Positions 41,752 to 50,958 of a stretch of 64,000 nt of DNA are shown here, one piece after another. This DNA is from Symsagittifera roscoffensis (lineage: Eukaryota; Xenacoelomorpha; Acoela; Convolutidae). The notes under the pieces are model-generated. The model was not told where the DNA came from and ran no database searches. It worked only from the letters and a program-made list of their open reading frames with translations. Location: positions 12,126,368 to 12,190,367 of the forward strand of contig NC_087063.1 of assembly GCF_963678635.1 (NCBI RefSeq). The letters run 5' to 3'. The position numbers and the translations under genes are program-made. The number at the start of each line of letters is the position of its first letter. Positions within the stretch are counted from its first letter, which is position 1.

Positions 41752-43523
41752 ATAATTAGAGAGTCCGCCAAGTGCCCTTTTTGATCTATTTTTGGAACTT
41801 ATATAATTTGGTAGAACATACTAAGAGTATCCGCCAGGTTTGAGGAATTTGCAGGCGAAGTCAAATTCTAGCCTAACTTCGAATCGTCTGAACTATTATG
41901 CTCTTGAACGTTTATGCTCTGATTTTTTTGCTGATAATTTTTTTCTAGTTTTTTAAAAAGTTCGAAAAGATTAGACATCTGCGGTTTTTATCCTAGACAA
42001 AAACGCCAAAGCCAGTGAAAAAAAAAACATATATATATATATCTGTTTTCTTGAAATCACTTATTTCTATCTCTAATAAAAAATATCACAAATTTTTACC
42101 TTTTTGAGCAAGTGTTTCAGATATTTTGAATAACAGAACAAATTTAAATTGTTGAACAAAAGTTTTAAAAATATAATCAATTTATAAATTGGATACTAAT
42201 TGTATTTTCTTCGAATGTAATTGTGTTTCAGCTCAGGATATTCTTACTTTTCAGTTTTTAATTAGATTTGGACAACTATACCTAAAGAAGAAACAAAAAT
42301 GTTAAAGACGTAAGGAAAGGATTACTAATTTGAAGCGAAAAAGGAAATCAGAAAAAGATTGACGAGTCCTTTACCTTTATTTAAGAAAGAAACTCTAACA
42401 GCTAGAAATTTGAATTAGTTCATCCGGATTATATTTTATAACTTCGTCATTTCCTTTCAAATTCAAAATGATCCTTTTTTGGGGTCTATAATCAAATTCC
42501 GTCAAATTCATTGCTTTAAACTATGAAAACCTAAAATAGAAAACGATTGGGATCTCTTGAATTATACCCCTCCCCCCATGGTACCTAAAAACAAATTTCC
42601 ATCCCTATAAAGAACAAATTCAACGGTTAAGCATATAGTAACGAATCTCCCCCTCTTACAAGATGGGGATAGTAAAAGAGATCCAACTTTGATTCTGAAC
42701 AACTTCAGAATAAAATTTTAACAGCAATCCATTTAATAATTGATGCGCTGTTAATTTATTTTGGGCAAAATGAGTAAAAAGACTGAAAATCTGTCAAAGA
42801 GCCAGTTTGTTTTTAATCATTCTAATTGAAGTGATGGAGCTTTTTGGGCGAATTTGATTTTATTCAGCTAATGTTTTACCAGGGCGGGGTTGTTTCAAGT
42901 TGGGTTCATTTTGCTTAGACTGCCTAAAATAAATTTTTAATGGACGGTTGTTCAAACTTTCTTTGAAGTTAAATATTCAATTTGAACAAATTAGAATCGA
43001 TCTTTTTTTTCTGTTTTCATAGGAGGTTTTTAAAAACATAATTTTGGGCAGATTGCATAGGAAGACTCCAGATTTTGAATAGAAGATTTTACTACAGATC
43101 TCGGATCTTGTTAACTATGATCTCGTAACGAATTTGCAAATATGTATCCCGTAACGAATTTTCCCCTTATTAAGAAATTGACCAGTTAAGCATATACGAA
43201 ATTTTTACCTTGTAACGAAAATTCTCCCCTTTTGCAAATGGGGAATAAAAAACTAACAAGATCCCAGATCTCTATAGCCATGGCCCCCATTGCAAAAGAG
43301 GAAGCTCGCTACAAAGTACAAAATCCGATTGTGCTTAGCCATTGATTAAATTTTTAGTTTAACTTAAGTTATTAAATAAATTATTAAGCTAAGTAATATA
43401 ATTTGAGTTGTTATTTACTAAGTACCAGGTTCAAGAGACATTTTAGTAATAGTGAAATCATTTTTGTTTTTGGAGCAATAATTATCAGAAAAACACCATT
43501 TTTGTGTGTTTTATGTTATAAGG
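41752..43523. other. No gene; short dispersed blocks
   Basis: It has a (TA) run near 42030-42042. Blocks such as GTTAAGCATATA.., GTAACGAA and TCTCCCC recur near 42625-42660 and 43110-43240, an uncharacterised low-copy repeat. Confidence 0.5.
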
Positions 43524-43528
43524 CCCTT
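43524..43528. repeat. Target site duplication CCCTT (left)
   Basis: It matches CCCTT at 50954-50958 on the other side of the LTR element. Five bases is normal for Ty3/gypsy integrases. Confidence 0.95.
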
Positions 43529-43808
43529 TGTGAAACGTCGAAAGACTGTTTTAAAACAAGAATCAATTCTCCTTGTTATGTTATCATATAGATAATATAG
43601 ATAGATTAGTATTTAAATAATGTCATGACAATAGAAGTAAATACAACTTAAATCTTTCATAAGTTGAACAGAGAATGAATAGAGCGCATGCTGTTAAGGT
43701 TCAAGTGGATTGGCAGGTCGGTAACGACCTTGACCGATAATGGAGTTTAGCACGAATAGCTAGCACACTGATGACGTCATGTTTAAGACTAAACAACGAC
43801 GCACCACA
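43529..43808 (-). repeat. 3' LTR of the retrotransposon
   Basis: 280 bp, plus-strand ends TGTGAAACG and GCACCACA, with no difference from the other LTR seen by eye. It contains the CRE/ATF palindrome ATGACGTCAT at 43771-43780. Confidence 0.97.
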
Positions 43809-43820
43809 TTTCCCCCTCTC
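43809..43820 (-). promoter_or_regulatory. Polypurine tract
   Basis: On the minus strand GAGAGGGGGAAA abuts the 3' LTR, the place and composition expected of the plus-strand primer. Confidence 0.9.
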
Positions 43821-44248
43821 GGGAAAAGAATTCAAACCGTGTTTGAATTTCTTTACTCTTAAGTACAAAATTAATAAATGCGCTTTTACATATGAAACCG
43901 TGAAGAACATCAGATAGACAAAGAGATTTATGGAAAATGACTATCATAGATAAAGGTTTGATATGAATTTAAATATTATGGCGAGAACAAGATACAAAAA
44001 TCTGTATAATTTCTGGACCAAATGCTGAATTGATAAATGCGAAAGTTTTAATTAGACAAGGTACGATAGTTTGTATGATTTCTGGACCAAATGCTGAATT
44101 CGATAAATGCAAAAGTTTCATTTATCTGACCGACATGAAGTTTTACAAATAGAGATTTGGTATAAAGATTAAAGTTTTTAGCAAATACACGGTACAATAG
44201 TTTGTTTAAGTTCTGGACCAAATGCCGAATTCGATAAATACAAAAGTT
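43821..44248 (-). repeat. 3' untranslated region with three related repeats
   Basis: TTCTGGACCAAATGC followed by GAATT.GATAAATGCAAAAGTTT occurs from about 44011, 44080 and 44211. The last two copies are followed by TATCTGACCGAC, and the third runs into the end of the pol frame. Irregular spacing (69 and 131 bases) suggests duplications with loss. Confidence 0.75.
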
Positions 44249-47200
44249 TTATCTATCTGACCGACGCGAAGGGTAGTCGGAAGTACTCGTTTTGGGGAAA
44301 CGAATAAATTTCCTATGTTTTGGGGAATCCTCGGGTATATCATCCCGAGACTGGCTCACTTGATTAGGACGATCAGAACCGGACACGATAAAACGGACTT
44401 TCTTATCCGGAGAGGCAGGAGTTGACGGAGGCGTAGTTGTTGACTGAGACTGAATGACATTAACTGAGTGTCTAATAGGGCTAGCGTAGAATGTAGTTTG
44501 CTTTTTCCGTCGAGAAGAAGATCGTGACGAATTTGACGAAGAAGACATATTCCCATCCTGTTCCGAAAGTATGCCGTGACTATCTTGGGTGTTAGAGCCC
44601 GATGCTACCAACTTTGATGAGGTTCCTACTTGTGACTTCGAGATTGACGATTCTTCGTCTGAAGAGATGGGAATAAGATCTGAGCCTACTGGGGTCATTA
44701 TTGGAATTGGCGCCTTTGACTTGATGCTAATAGGAATTTCCGCTCCTGAATTGCCAGACTTAGAGGAAGAGACAATAACTGTAGATTTCGGTTTGACGTT
44801 AATACACCTTGGTTTGACGCTAATAGGAGCCTCTATTCCTGGATTACCCGACGTAGAGGAAGAAACTGTCAAGTCTACCACCGGAGTAGAATGCTGTGGA
44901 TACGGGATGTTCTGTATACCCGGAGCCTCCGAAGTTGCATCTTCCCTTAATTTCGACGCCACCATTTGACTGCGGGGTGGAGTATGTGAAACTGGCATAG
45001 AGGGGAATTTCGAATGAGCAGGCACGTACACTGTTTTCGCTGAAATACGTTGCCTGGAACCCGATTGTTTGAGAGGCCTATTGTCTTCCGATGATGAAGT
45101 TGAAGATGGCACGTTTGGGCGTTTCTTCCCTTTCTTCACAGGAGTTAGTTGTTTTCCTGAAAAACTTAGAGGGGTTGATTTAAGACGCACTGCCAAGTGA
45201 TTCCTTCTAATAACTTTCCCTTTATCAGAAATATATGTGGAATCAATGATCCGCACGATTTTGCCCTTATAAGGTTTGAAAAGTTCTCTGCCAGACTTCC
45301 TATTTAGAAATTTCCGAAAAATTTTGACCTTATTTGGTTCGTTCAATACTAAATAGTCCAAATTACGTTTTGGCAACGAAGGGCGAATTTGTTCCGTTGG
45401 CAATTGGTTCCGGAATCTGAGGGTACCAGCGGACAAGTTCGAACGAAGAGTGGCTGCGAGGATTTGATTTCTCTCCGTCAGGGTCTTCAGGGCTTTGACT
45501 CCCTCCTGATGTGTCAGAGACTTTTTCAATGACAACCACTGGTTTGCGGATTGTGCCAAGCTCTCCAGTGCACGGTAGTGGGGTGTATCCGCTACTGAGT
45601 CTGTGGTTCCACCAAAATGTGGAGACACCGTCGGGCTTGATTGCCCTTTCTTGACGACTTTGATTCTGGGACGACTATCGCACTGCTCCCGTCGCTGCTC
45701 TGGTGTGAGCAAGTCCCGTTCCAAACGTTGGTTGTCTAAATGAATTCCCGAAGTTAAACGATCAGCCGCTATAGATAGCTCCGTATTCGGAGGACGACCA
45801 AAATGAAGTTCAAACGGGGAGACCCCGGTAACTGAATTTTTTGTAACCCGGATATCTTCAATAATATTCCTAAGGGTATCCTGAACATTAGAGAAATCCG
45901 AACTTAACCGAGAGGCGCCCAAACGACGCTTAATTGTTTGTATCGACCGTTCGACTAAACCACAGCCACGATGGTCCCCCACCGGACAAAAATATTGTAC
46001 AATATTTTTCTCTAGACAAAAATTTTGCACTAATTTATTTTTAAAACCGGAGTACTGGTCTGTTTTAATGGATCTGGGAATACTGTGCTGTTGAATATAT
46101 GACTTGAGAAACTTAATGATCTTCCGTCCTCCCGTGGAACGCGTAATCATAGCCGACGGATATTTTGAATAACGGTCGATTGCGACCAAGATATAAATAC
46201 TATTACCAATTGAGTCAAGTAGAGGGCCTGCGTAATCAAGTTGCAGCTCTTCATTAGGACCCGATAAAAGAGGTAAAGGCTTGGATGAATTAAATGATAC
46301 GTTCGCTTTCAAATTCTTACCAAACTTTGTGCACTGAGGACAATCTTTGCACAGTTGGATAATGTCCCGATGCATTCGGGGCCACCAGATGTATTGTGCT
46401 GCGTCAACCATTGCTAACTGACCCGCATGCGATCTATGGAGTCGAGATAACAAAGGTTTGCGTAGACACATGGGAATAGCGATCCTATTATCCACCACAA
46501 CACAGCCATCAACTACCGCTGCACAATGCCAAAATGATTTAATGTAGGAATCGATACGGCAAAATCCTTCGTAATCCCGGTTGATAATTGCTCGTTTCAT
46601 GAGGCTTAAACTGGCATCTTCATCCGTGAGCTCCGATAATACATCTGAGTCCAGAATTCCCACCAGTCCGGTTAACGATTTCTGGTCCGCAGCGACCACT
46701 GGTGACTTTAAGATCTCGAGACTGTTGACTGACTGAGATTGTTGTTTTGGTATCCTGCCCCGTTTGGACCTGAAATTCGCCAGAATACGGGCGTATTGAC
46801 TCCTCAGTTCTACTCCTCGTTGAACTGTTGAAGATCTTCTGGGTCGAATAGCCCCCGCGCGAAACCGCGGCCTGGCTCTATCTGAGGAGAACCAATGTTG
46901 AGTGACCGGCAGATACTGATTTAACAACTGCTCGAAACTGTCGTTTGTGTTGTTGGTACTTGTGTTGGGATTCATTGCAGTCTGAAAGTGAAAAACACTC
47001 AAACTAATTGCACTCCAACCAATCCGATATGATGAAATCAAGACAAAAAAATTGATTATTAATGCTAACAGATGACAACCGCTCACGGCCAAAGTAATAA
47101 TCCACAATGAAATTAGAAATGGCAGATAAATTGTGATCCATGCTGAGAAAGTGGCAAAATTCGGCATGTTAATACTCGACGCTGATTGGCTAGAATACGA

Positions 47201-47806
47201 GCCAACACGTTGGACGCCCTCTAGCGGAGAAGAAATCGATAGATTAGAGGAGTTATTTTGACTAATGGCTAACATTTTGTCGCCCTCTAGCGGATAGAAA
47301 CTTTCCGATGTAGGTTGAATGTCTTGAAATAAGACGCCCTCTACCGGTATATTTCCAAACTTGTTCGATGCAACAAGTGAACTATTGATATCGGGACAAT
47401 TGATCCGAGATTGACAATTTCCCAATAACTCAACTAGGTTAATTTGATCAGGTACAACATAATCCTGACTTATTTCCGCGGTATTGGATAACTCCTCAGT
47501 TGAAGTATGATGCTTGGCCCAACCGTCCAAGAATTCACATGCATCAAATAATCGACTAATGCATTTGACGACATATTGTTCGTCAAAACTACTCGGTCGT
47601 GGAGCTTCAAATGTTGGGAAACGAGATAAGTAATCCACGATTCCTAGCTTACAGCCGGAGATATGGAAAATATCGAAATCGAAAGGTAATAACCTATCAG
47701 CCCATCTAGTTAAACGTGACTGATAAGTTTTGTTTCCGCGGTTCGTCTTTAATGCAGATATGATTGCTTTGTGATCAGTTAGAATCACGAAATGATTCCC
47801 TAACAA
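44249..47806 (-). CDS. Pol, distal part: end of RNase H, integrase, long C-terminal tail
   Basis: An open frame of 1185 residues, in the same frame as the upstream gag-pol part but after the TAA. It starts in RNase H (ILTDHKAIISAL, HISGCKLGIVDYLSRFP). Residues about 220-273 are strongly hydrophobic (WITIYLPFLISLWIITLAV and LLALIINFFVLIS), like two membrane helices, unusual inside Pol. The integrase zinc finger follows (HRSHAG...CKDCPQC, about 460-500), then the core: Asp in LDYAGP (about 525), Asp in KTDQYSG (about 585), Glu in GLVERSIQTIK (about 618). About 400 further residues are Ser/Pro/Thr-rich and probably disordered. There is no own ATG near the start, so it is probably made only by readthrough, if at all. 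Confidence 0.93.
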   Translation of the reverse strand: MLGNHFVILTDHKAIISALKTNRGNKTYQSRLTRWADRLLPFDFDIFHISGCKLGIVDYLSRFPTFEAPRPSSFDEQYVVKCISRLFDACEFLDGWAKHHTSTEELSNTAEISQDYVVPDQINLVELLGNCQSRINCPDINSSLVASNKFGNIPVEGVLFQDIQPTSESFYPLEGDKMLAISQNNSSNLSISSPLEGVQRVGSYSSQSASSINMPNFATFSAWITIYLPFLISLWIITLAVSGCHLLALIINFFVLISSYRIGWSAISLSVFHFQTAMNPNTSTNNTNDSFEQLLNQYLPVTQHWFSSDRARPRFRAGAIRPRRSSTVQRGVELRSQYARILANFRSKRGRIPKQQSQSVNSLEILKSPVVAADQKSLTGLVGILDSDVLSELTDEDASLSLMKRAIINRDYEGFCRIDSYIKSFWHCAAVVDGCVVVDNRIAIPMCLRKPLLSRLHRSHAGQLAMVDAAQYIWWPRMHRDIIQLCKDCPQCTKFGKNLKANVSFNSSKPLPLLSGPNEELQLDYAGPLLDSIGNSIYILVAIDRYSKYPSAMITRSTGGRKIIKFLKSYIQQHSIPRSIKTDQYSGFKNKLVQNFCLEKNIVQYFCPVGDHRGCGLVERSIQTIKRRLGASRLSSDFSNVQDTLRNIIEDIRVTKNSVTGVSPFELHFGRPPNTELSIAADRLTSGIHLDNQRLERDLLTPEQRREQCDSRPRIKVVKKGQSSPTVSPHFGGTTDSVADTPHYRALESLAQSANQWLSLKKSLTHQEGVKALKTLTERNQILAATLRSNLSAGTLRFRNQLPTEQIRPSLPKRNLDYLVLNEPNKVKIFRKFLNRKSGRELFKPYKGKIVRIIDSTYISDKGKVIRRNHLAVRLKSTPLSFSGKQLTPVKKGKKRPNVPSSTSSSEDNRPLKQSGSRQRISAKTVYVPAHSKFPSMPVSHTPPRSQMVASKLREDATSEAPGIQNIPYPQHSTPVVDLTVSSSTSGNPGIEAPISVKPRCINVKPKSTVIVSSSKSGNSGAEIPISIKSKAPIPIMTPVGSDLIPISSDEESSISKSQVGTSSKLVASGSNTQDSHGILSEQDGNMSSSSNSSRSSSRRKKQTTFYASPIRHSVNVIQSQSTTTPPSTPASPDKKVRFIVSGSDRPNQVSQSRDDIPEDSPKHRKFIRFPKTSTSDYPSRRSDR
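47215..47347 (-). repeat. Three in-frame CGCCCTCTAGCGG motifs in pol
   Basis: Plus-strand CGCCCTCTAGCGG at 47215-47227 and 47281-47293, and CGCCCTCTACCGG at 47335-47347. Spacings are 66 and 54 bases, multiples of three. They encode P(L/V)EG on the minus strand. The reverse complement CCGCTAGAGGGCG resembles the core binding motif of CTCF. Confidence 0.7.
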
Positions 47807-47848
47807 GTACGTTCGGAAATGCTCACACGACCATACAATTGCTAGTAG

Positions 47849-47851
47849 TTA
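47849..47851 (-). other. In-frame TAA interrupting RNase H
   Basis: The frame upstream ends KKYSTNEL and stops. The same frame stays open downstream (LLAIVWSCEHF). In related elements the position of the stop is usually the Glu of the ELLA motif, a presumed RNase H active-site residue. A single-base change could account for it. Confidence 0.9.
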
Positions 47852-50674
47852 TAATTCATTGGTACTATATTTCTTCTCCTGATCGTTTAGAAAACGTGAT
47901 GCAAAAGCAATTGGCACCCAAACATCCTCTTCTATCTCCTGTTCTAATGCTGCACCCAGACCAATATGACTAGCGTCACATTTCACCCGCGAGTTCGGAC
48001 TTTGGTCATAGTGATACATTTTTGTTATGTTCGCGATCAACTGCAAGATGTTGCGAAACGCCATTTGCTGACATTCCCCCCACTCAAATTTGCTTTTATT
48101 ACCTGCCGTCAGTGACGGGCGTAATTGGTCGGAATGGACCTGAAGATTCGGCAAAAACCGTTGTAGGTGGTTGAGTATGCCCATGAATGAACGGAGTTGT
48201 TTGAGTGTCCTTGGTGGTTCCAGAGCAAGTACTGCCTCTATCTTAGAACGTTTTGGTCTGTATCTTTCTGAATCAATATCGTATCCTAACCAAGATAATT
48301 GATTTAAGGAAAACTCGCATTTCGAAAATTTCAGAGCAAAACCTTCTTTATCCAGACGACTTATCACCTTGTCTACAAGAATATTATGATCCTCGACTGA
48401 GCCCTTCGAAACAATCAGAATATCATCAAGGAAACAAAATACTCCTGACAGACCCTGGAGAGTATTGTCCATCGCTTTTTGGAATTCCTTTGGCATGTCC
48501 GTAAGACCATAAAACCCCGTCTTGAACCGATACGTACCAGTTTGTTCTCCGCAGACGATATTAAAATTGCAATGTCGGCTAATTTCCTCACTGAGCGGAA
48601 TCTGGCTGAAGGCATATTTTAAATCTAAGGACGTAAACCAAACATCTCCTGAAATATCCGACGTGATTATCTGGGCGGCTGAGTCCAATAGTTCTAACAA
48701 ATTTGGCATTTGGTAATGATTCTTATGAATTTGTTCATTCATAGGTTTAGCATCCATAGCTAATTTCACAGAATCATCTTTCTTCGCCGTAATTACGATC
48801 GGAGAGATGAAATACTCACTGGTACATTTATTCAATTTAACCACGTGCCCTTCATGAATGAGTTTTTGAATTTCCTGACCAACTTTATCTTGAATATGTA
48901 CCGGCACTCTCCTTCCCTTTTCTTGAATGGGGACGAGTGGAGACTTGAACGTAGAGAATACTTTGTGGTTTTTGGCTTTGCCAATTCTATTGAACACCCG
49001 ATGGAACTTCTGGTGAAAGTGAGATTTCCATGAGTCCGATGTTAAATTCGGGTTTGATTGGGAGACTTCTCCCACCAAAGGACGATCTGGTCTGACTTGC
49101 GTTGTTCTTACTCCCAATTGGGGTTGCAAATCCAAACCCAGTAAACAACGTGTTCGATTTTCTGATATAAGGAATTTTGCAGACTTGATATGCCATCCCA
49201 AAGATGATACATCTACAATCAACGTACCCATCAATTCAATTTTCTTCCGATTACAGTCAACGTAAACTGTATCAATTGGACTTTCTTGAACCGTGAAGAA
49301 CTTGGCTGAAGGAACCGTTTTTATAATATAGTCTGCTGCCTTCTTATTCACGAAGGAGGCTGGACTCCCAGTATCCACTGTTGCCTTGAAAAACGTCTTA
49401 CCACAACGTAGTGTAATCTGGATGGAACGTAACTTGCCCGTGGCTGCATTGACCACCTCCAACTTTTTCACTGATTTAATTGGGAGACTTGGTTTCACAG
49501 CTGCTACAGATAAAACAGTGAATTCCGACTCACTATCGGACGTGATGAAATTACATGTTTCTTCCACTGTCTCATCTGACTCAGCTTCCACGTTCGCTAC
49601 ATTCTTAGAATTACAGCATTTGGCAAAGTGACCCTTTTTGTTACAATTCCTGCAAGTAACATTTCTGGCTGGACAACTCTGCTTGTGGTTTGGTGAGAAT
49701 CTGTTACCACAGAAATAACATGACTTCGATTTCTCGTTGATCTCCTTCTTCTTACCATTCTGGGCCCGATTAATCCTGTCTGAAAGTTTCTTACCCTGGA
49801 CAGAGAAGGTGGGTTCCTGTTTTATCCGGGAATTCCGACCCATAGTAGCACCTGCCTGGGAATAATTGCCCGACGACGACGAACTCCCGAGTTGCCTTTG
49901 CAAGTCGGTGGCCGTCTGTGCTCCCTTTTCTTGCAGTAAAGCTGATTTCAGAGAATCCTCCGGAGTGGCACCTGGATGAATGCATAATTCTCTCTGAATA
50001 TCCTTATATCTCATTTTGGCAATGAAGATATCTCTGACAACTTCCTTTTCTTGATCAATTGTCCATCCACACAGGGCGGCTTGTCCCGTCAATCGTAAAT
50101 AGAATGCTTCCAACTTTTCTCGGTCTGAATGTACCGCGTTGTAGATTTGCATACGTTCAATGATGAAATTTTTCTCCTTTTTGAATAGGAGAACACAGAA
50201 TTCATGGAATTCCCGAAACGTTAATTCACTCAGATCTGCATGAGGATAACTTTGGAGGAATCTTTTCCTCCCTTCTGAGCCGAGCGAGAAAAATAAGCGA
50301 GATTTAACACGTTGTTCAACCTCGAAATAATACACTCCTGGTGCAACTCGGGGACCTTTCGCCCGGCGCTCTTCATTCATTTCTGTGACTTTCCGGACTG
50401 CTGCGTCATTACGTGCAATACGACTTGCGATTGCTGCAGCATCTTCATCCGCCCCTACAACTTCTGGTTTTGGAGCAGGATCGTCGTGTACGACACCCGG
50501 AGGTTTTAAAAACTCTCGTGGATCGCATCTCTCTCTTAGAGTAATTGCCAAGTTGAATTGACCTATCCACGAGTCCCAGCTATGTGGTGGGTCCGCAGTT
50601 GGTTTATGCCAAAATACGGATACGCCCAACAGGTCAGTTCGATCCTCGGAGGTCGAAACTGCTGGCTGCGCCAT
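47849..50674 (-). CDS. Gag-Pol, proximal part: Gag, zinc knuckles, protease, RT, start of RNase H
   Basis: 941 residues. Gag covers about 1-310. Two cysteine-histidine knuckles follow: an atypical CYFCGNRFSPNHKQSC (about 318) and a canonical CRNCNKKGHFAKCC (about 339). The aspartic protease has VDTGSPAS (about 428). RT has FTSLDLKYAFSQIPL (about 678) and CFLDDILIVSK (about 746), so both catalytic Asp sets are present. RNase H begins at KCDASHIGLGAALEQ (about 900). Gag and Pol share one frame with no frameshift. The ATG at 50674 is the first in its frame after a TAA in the LTR. The A of the ATG is the last base of the LTR. The product would stop in RNase H and lack integrase. Confidence 0.95.
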   Translation of the reverse strand: MAQPAVSTSEDRTDLLGVSVFWHKPTADPPHSWDSWIGQFNLAITLRERCDPREFLKPPGVVHDDPAPKPEVVGADEDAAAIASRIARNDAAVRKVTEMNEERRAKGPRVAPGVYYFEVEQRVKSRLFFSLGSEGRKRFLQSYPHADLSELTFREFHEFCVLLFKKEKNFIIERMQIYNAVHSDREKLEAFYLRLTGQAALCGWTIDQEKEVVRDIFIAKMRYKDIQRELCIHPGATPEDSLKSALLQEKGAQTATDLQRQLGSSSSSGNYSQAGATMGRNSRIKQEPTFSVQGKKLSDRINRAQNGKKKEINEKSKSCYFCGNRFSPNHKQSCPARNVTCRNCNKKGHFAKCCNSKNVANVEAESDETVEETCNFITSDSESEFTVLSVAAVKPSLPIKSVKKLEVVNAATGKLRSIQITLRCGKTFFKATVDTGSPASFVNKKAADYIIKTVPSAKFFTVQESPIDTVYVDCNRKKIELMGTLIVDVSSLGWHIKSAKFLISENRTRCLLGLDLQPQLGVRTTQVRPDRPLVGEVSQSNPNLTSDSWKSHFHQKFHRVFNRIGKAKNHKVFSTFKSPLVPIQEKGRRVPVHIQDKVGQEIQKLIHEGHVVKLNKCTSEYFISPIVITAKKDDSVKLAMDAKPMNEQIHKNHYQMPNLLELLDSAAQIITSDISGDVWFTSLDLKYAFSQIPLSEEISRHCNFNIVCGEQTGTYRFKTGFYGLTDMPKEFQKAMDNTLQGLSGVFCFLDDILIVSKGSVEDHNILVDKVISRLDKEGFALKFSKCEFSLNQLSWLGYDIDSERYRPKRSKIEAVLALEPPRTLKQLRSFMGILNHLQRFLPNLQVHSDQLRPSLTAGNKSKFEWGECQQMAFRNILQLIANITKMYHYDQSPNSRVKCDASHIGLGAALEQEIEEDVWVPIAFASRFLNDQEKKYSTNEL
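50656..50673 (-). promoter_or_regulatory. Primer binding site, tRNA-Ser-like
   Basis: On the minus strand TGGCGCAGCCAGC starts directly after the LTR. TGGCGCAG is the beginning expected for priming by tRNA-Ser, as in several insect and other Ty3/gypsy elements. It lies inside the gag coding sequence. Confidence 0.75.
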
Positions 50675-50953
50675 GTGAAACGTCGAAAGACTGTTTTAAA
50701 ACAAGAATCAATTCTCCTTGTTATGTTATCATATAGATAATATAGATAGATTAGTATTTAAATAATGTCATGACAATAGAAGTAAATACAACTTAAATCT
50801 TTCATAAGTTGAACAGAGAATGAATAGAGCGCATGCTGTTAAGGTTCAAGTGGATTGGCAGGTCGGTAACGACCTTGACCGATAATGGAGTTTAGCACGA
50901 ATAGCTAGCACACTGATGACGTCATGTTTAAGACTAAACAACGACGCACCACA
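50674..50953 (-). repeat. 5' LTR of the retrotransposon
   Basis: 280 bp, reading identical to the 3' LTR. It carries ATGACGTCAT at 50916-50925, early in the presumed U3 on the minus strand, a full CREB/ATF-type site. No clear TATA box is assigned. Confidence 0.97.
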
Positions 50954-50958
50954 CCCTT
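50954..50958. repeat. Target site duplication CCCTT (right)
   Basis: Partner of the CCCTT at 43524-43528. Confidence 0.95.

Larger units (their letters stand above)
43529..50953 (-). mobile_element. Complete Ty3/gypsy-type LTR retrotransposon
   Basis: 7425 bp, read on the minus strand: LTR, primer site, gag-pol, polypurine tract, LTR. The domain order is Gag, zinc knuckles, protease, RT, RNase H, integrase, which is Ty3/gypsy order. Identical 280-bp LTRs and an intact CCCTT duplication mean a very recent insertion. The frame is broken once, by TAA at 47849-47851. The paired knuckles and tRNA-Ser-like primer site recall Mag-type or related clades, but the clade is uncertain. It lies upstream of the visible CAP exons and may be in one of that gene's introns. 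Confidence 0.97.

Noticed and set aside
44589-44969. 126-codon plus-strand frame within the retrotransposon
   Set aside because: Antisense shadow of the Ser/Pro-rich pol tail.
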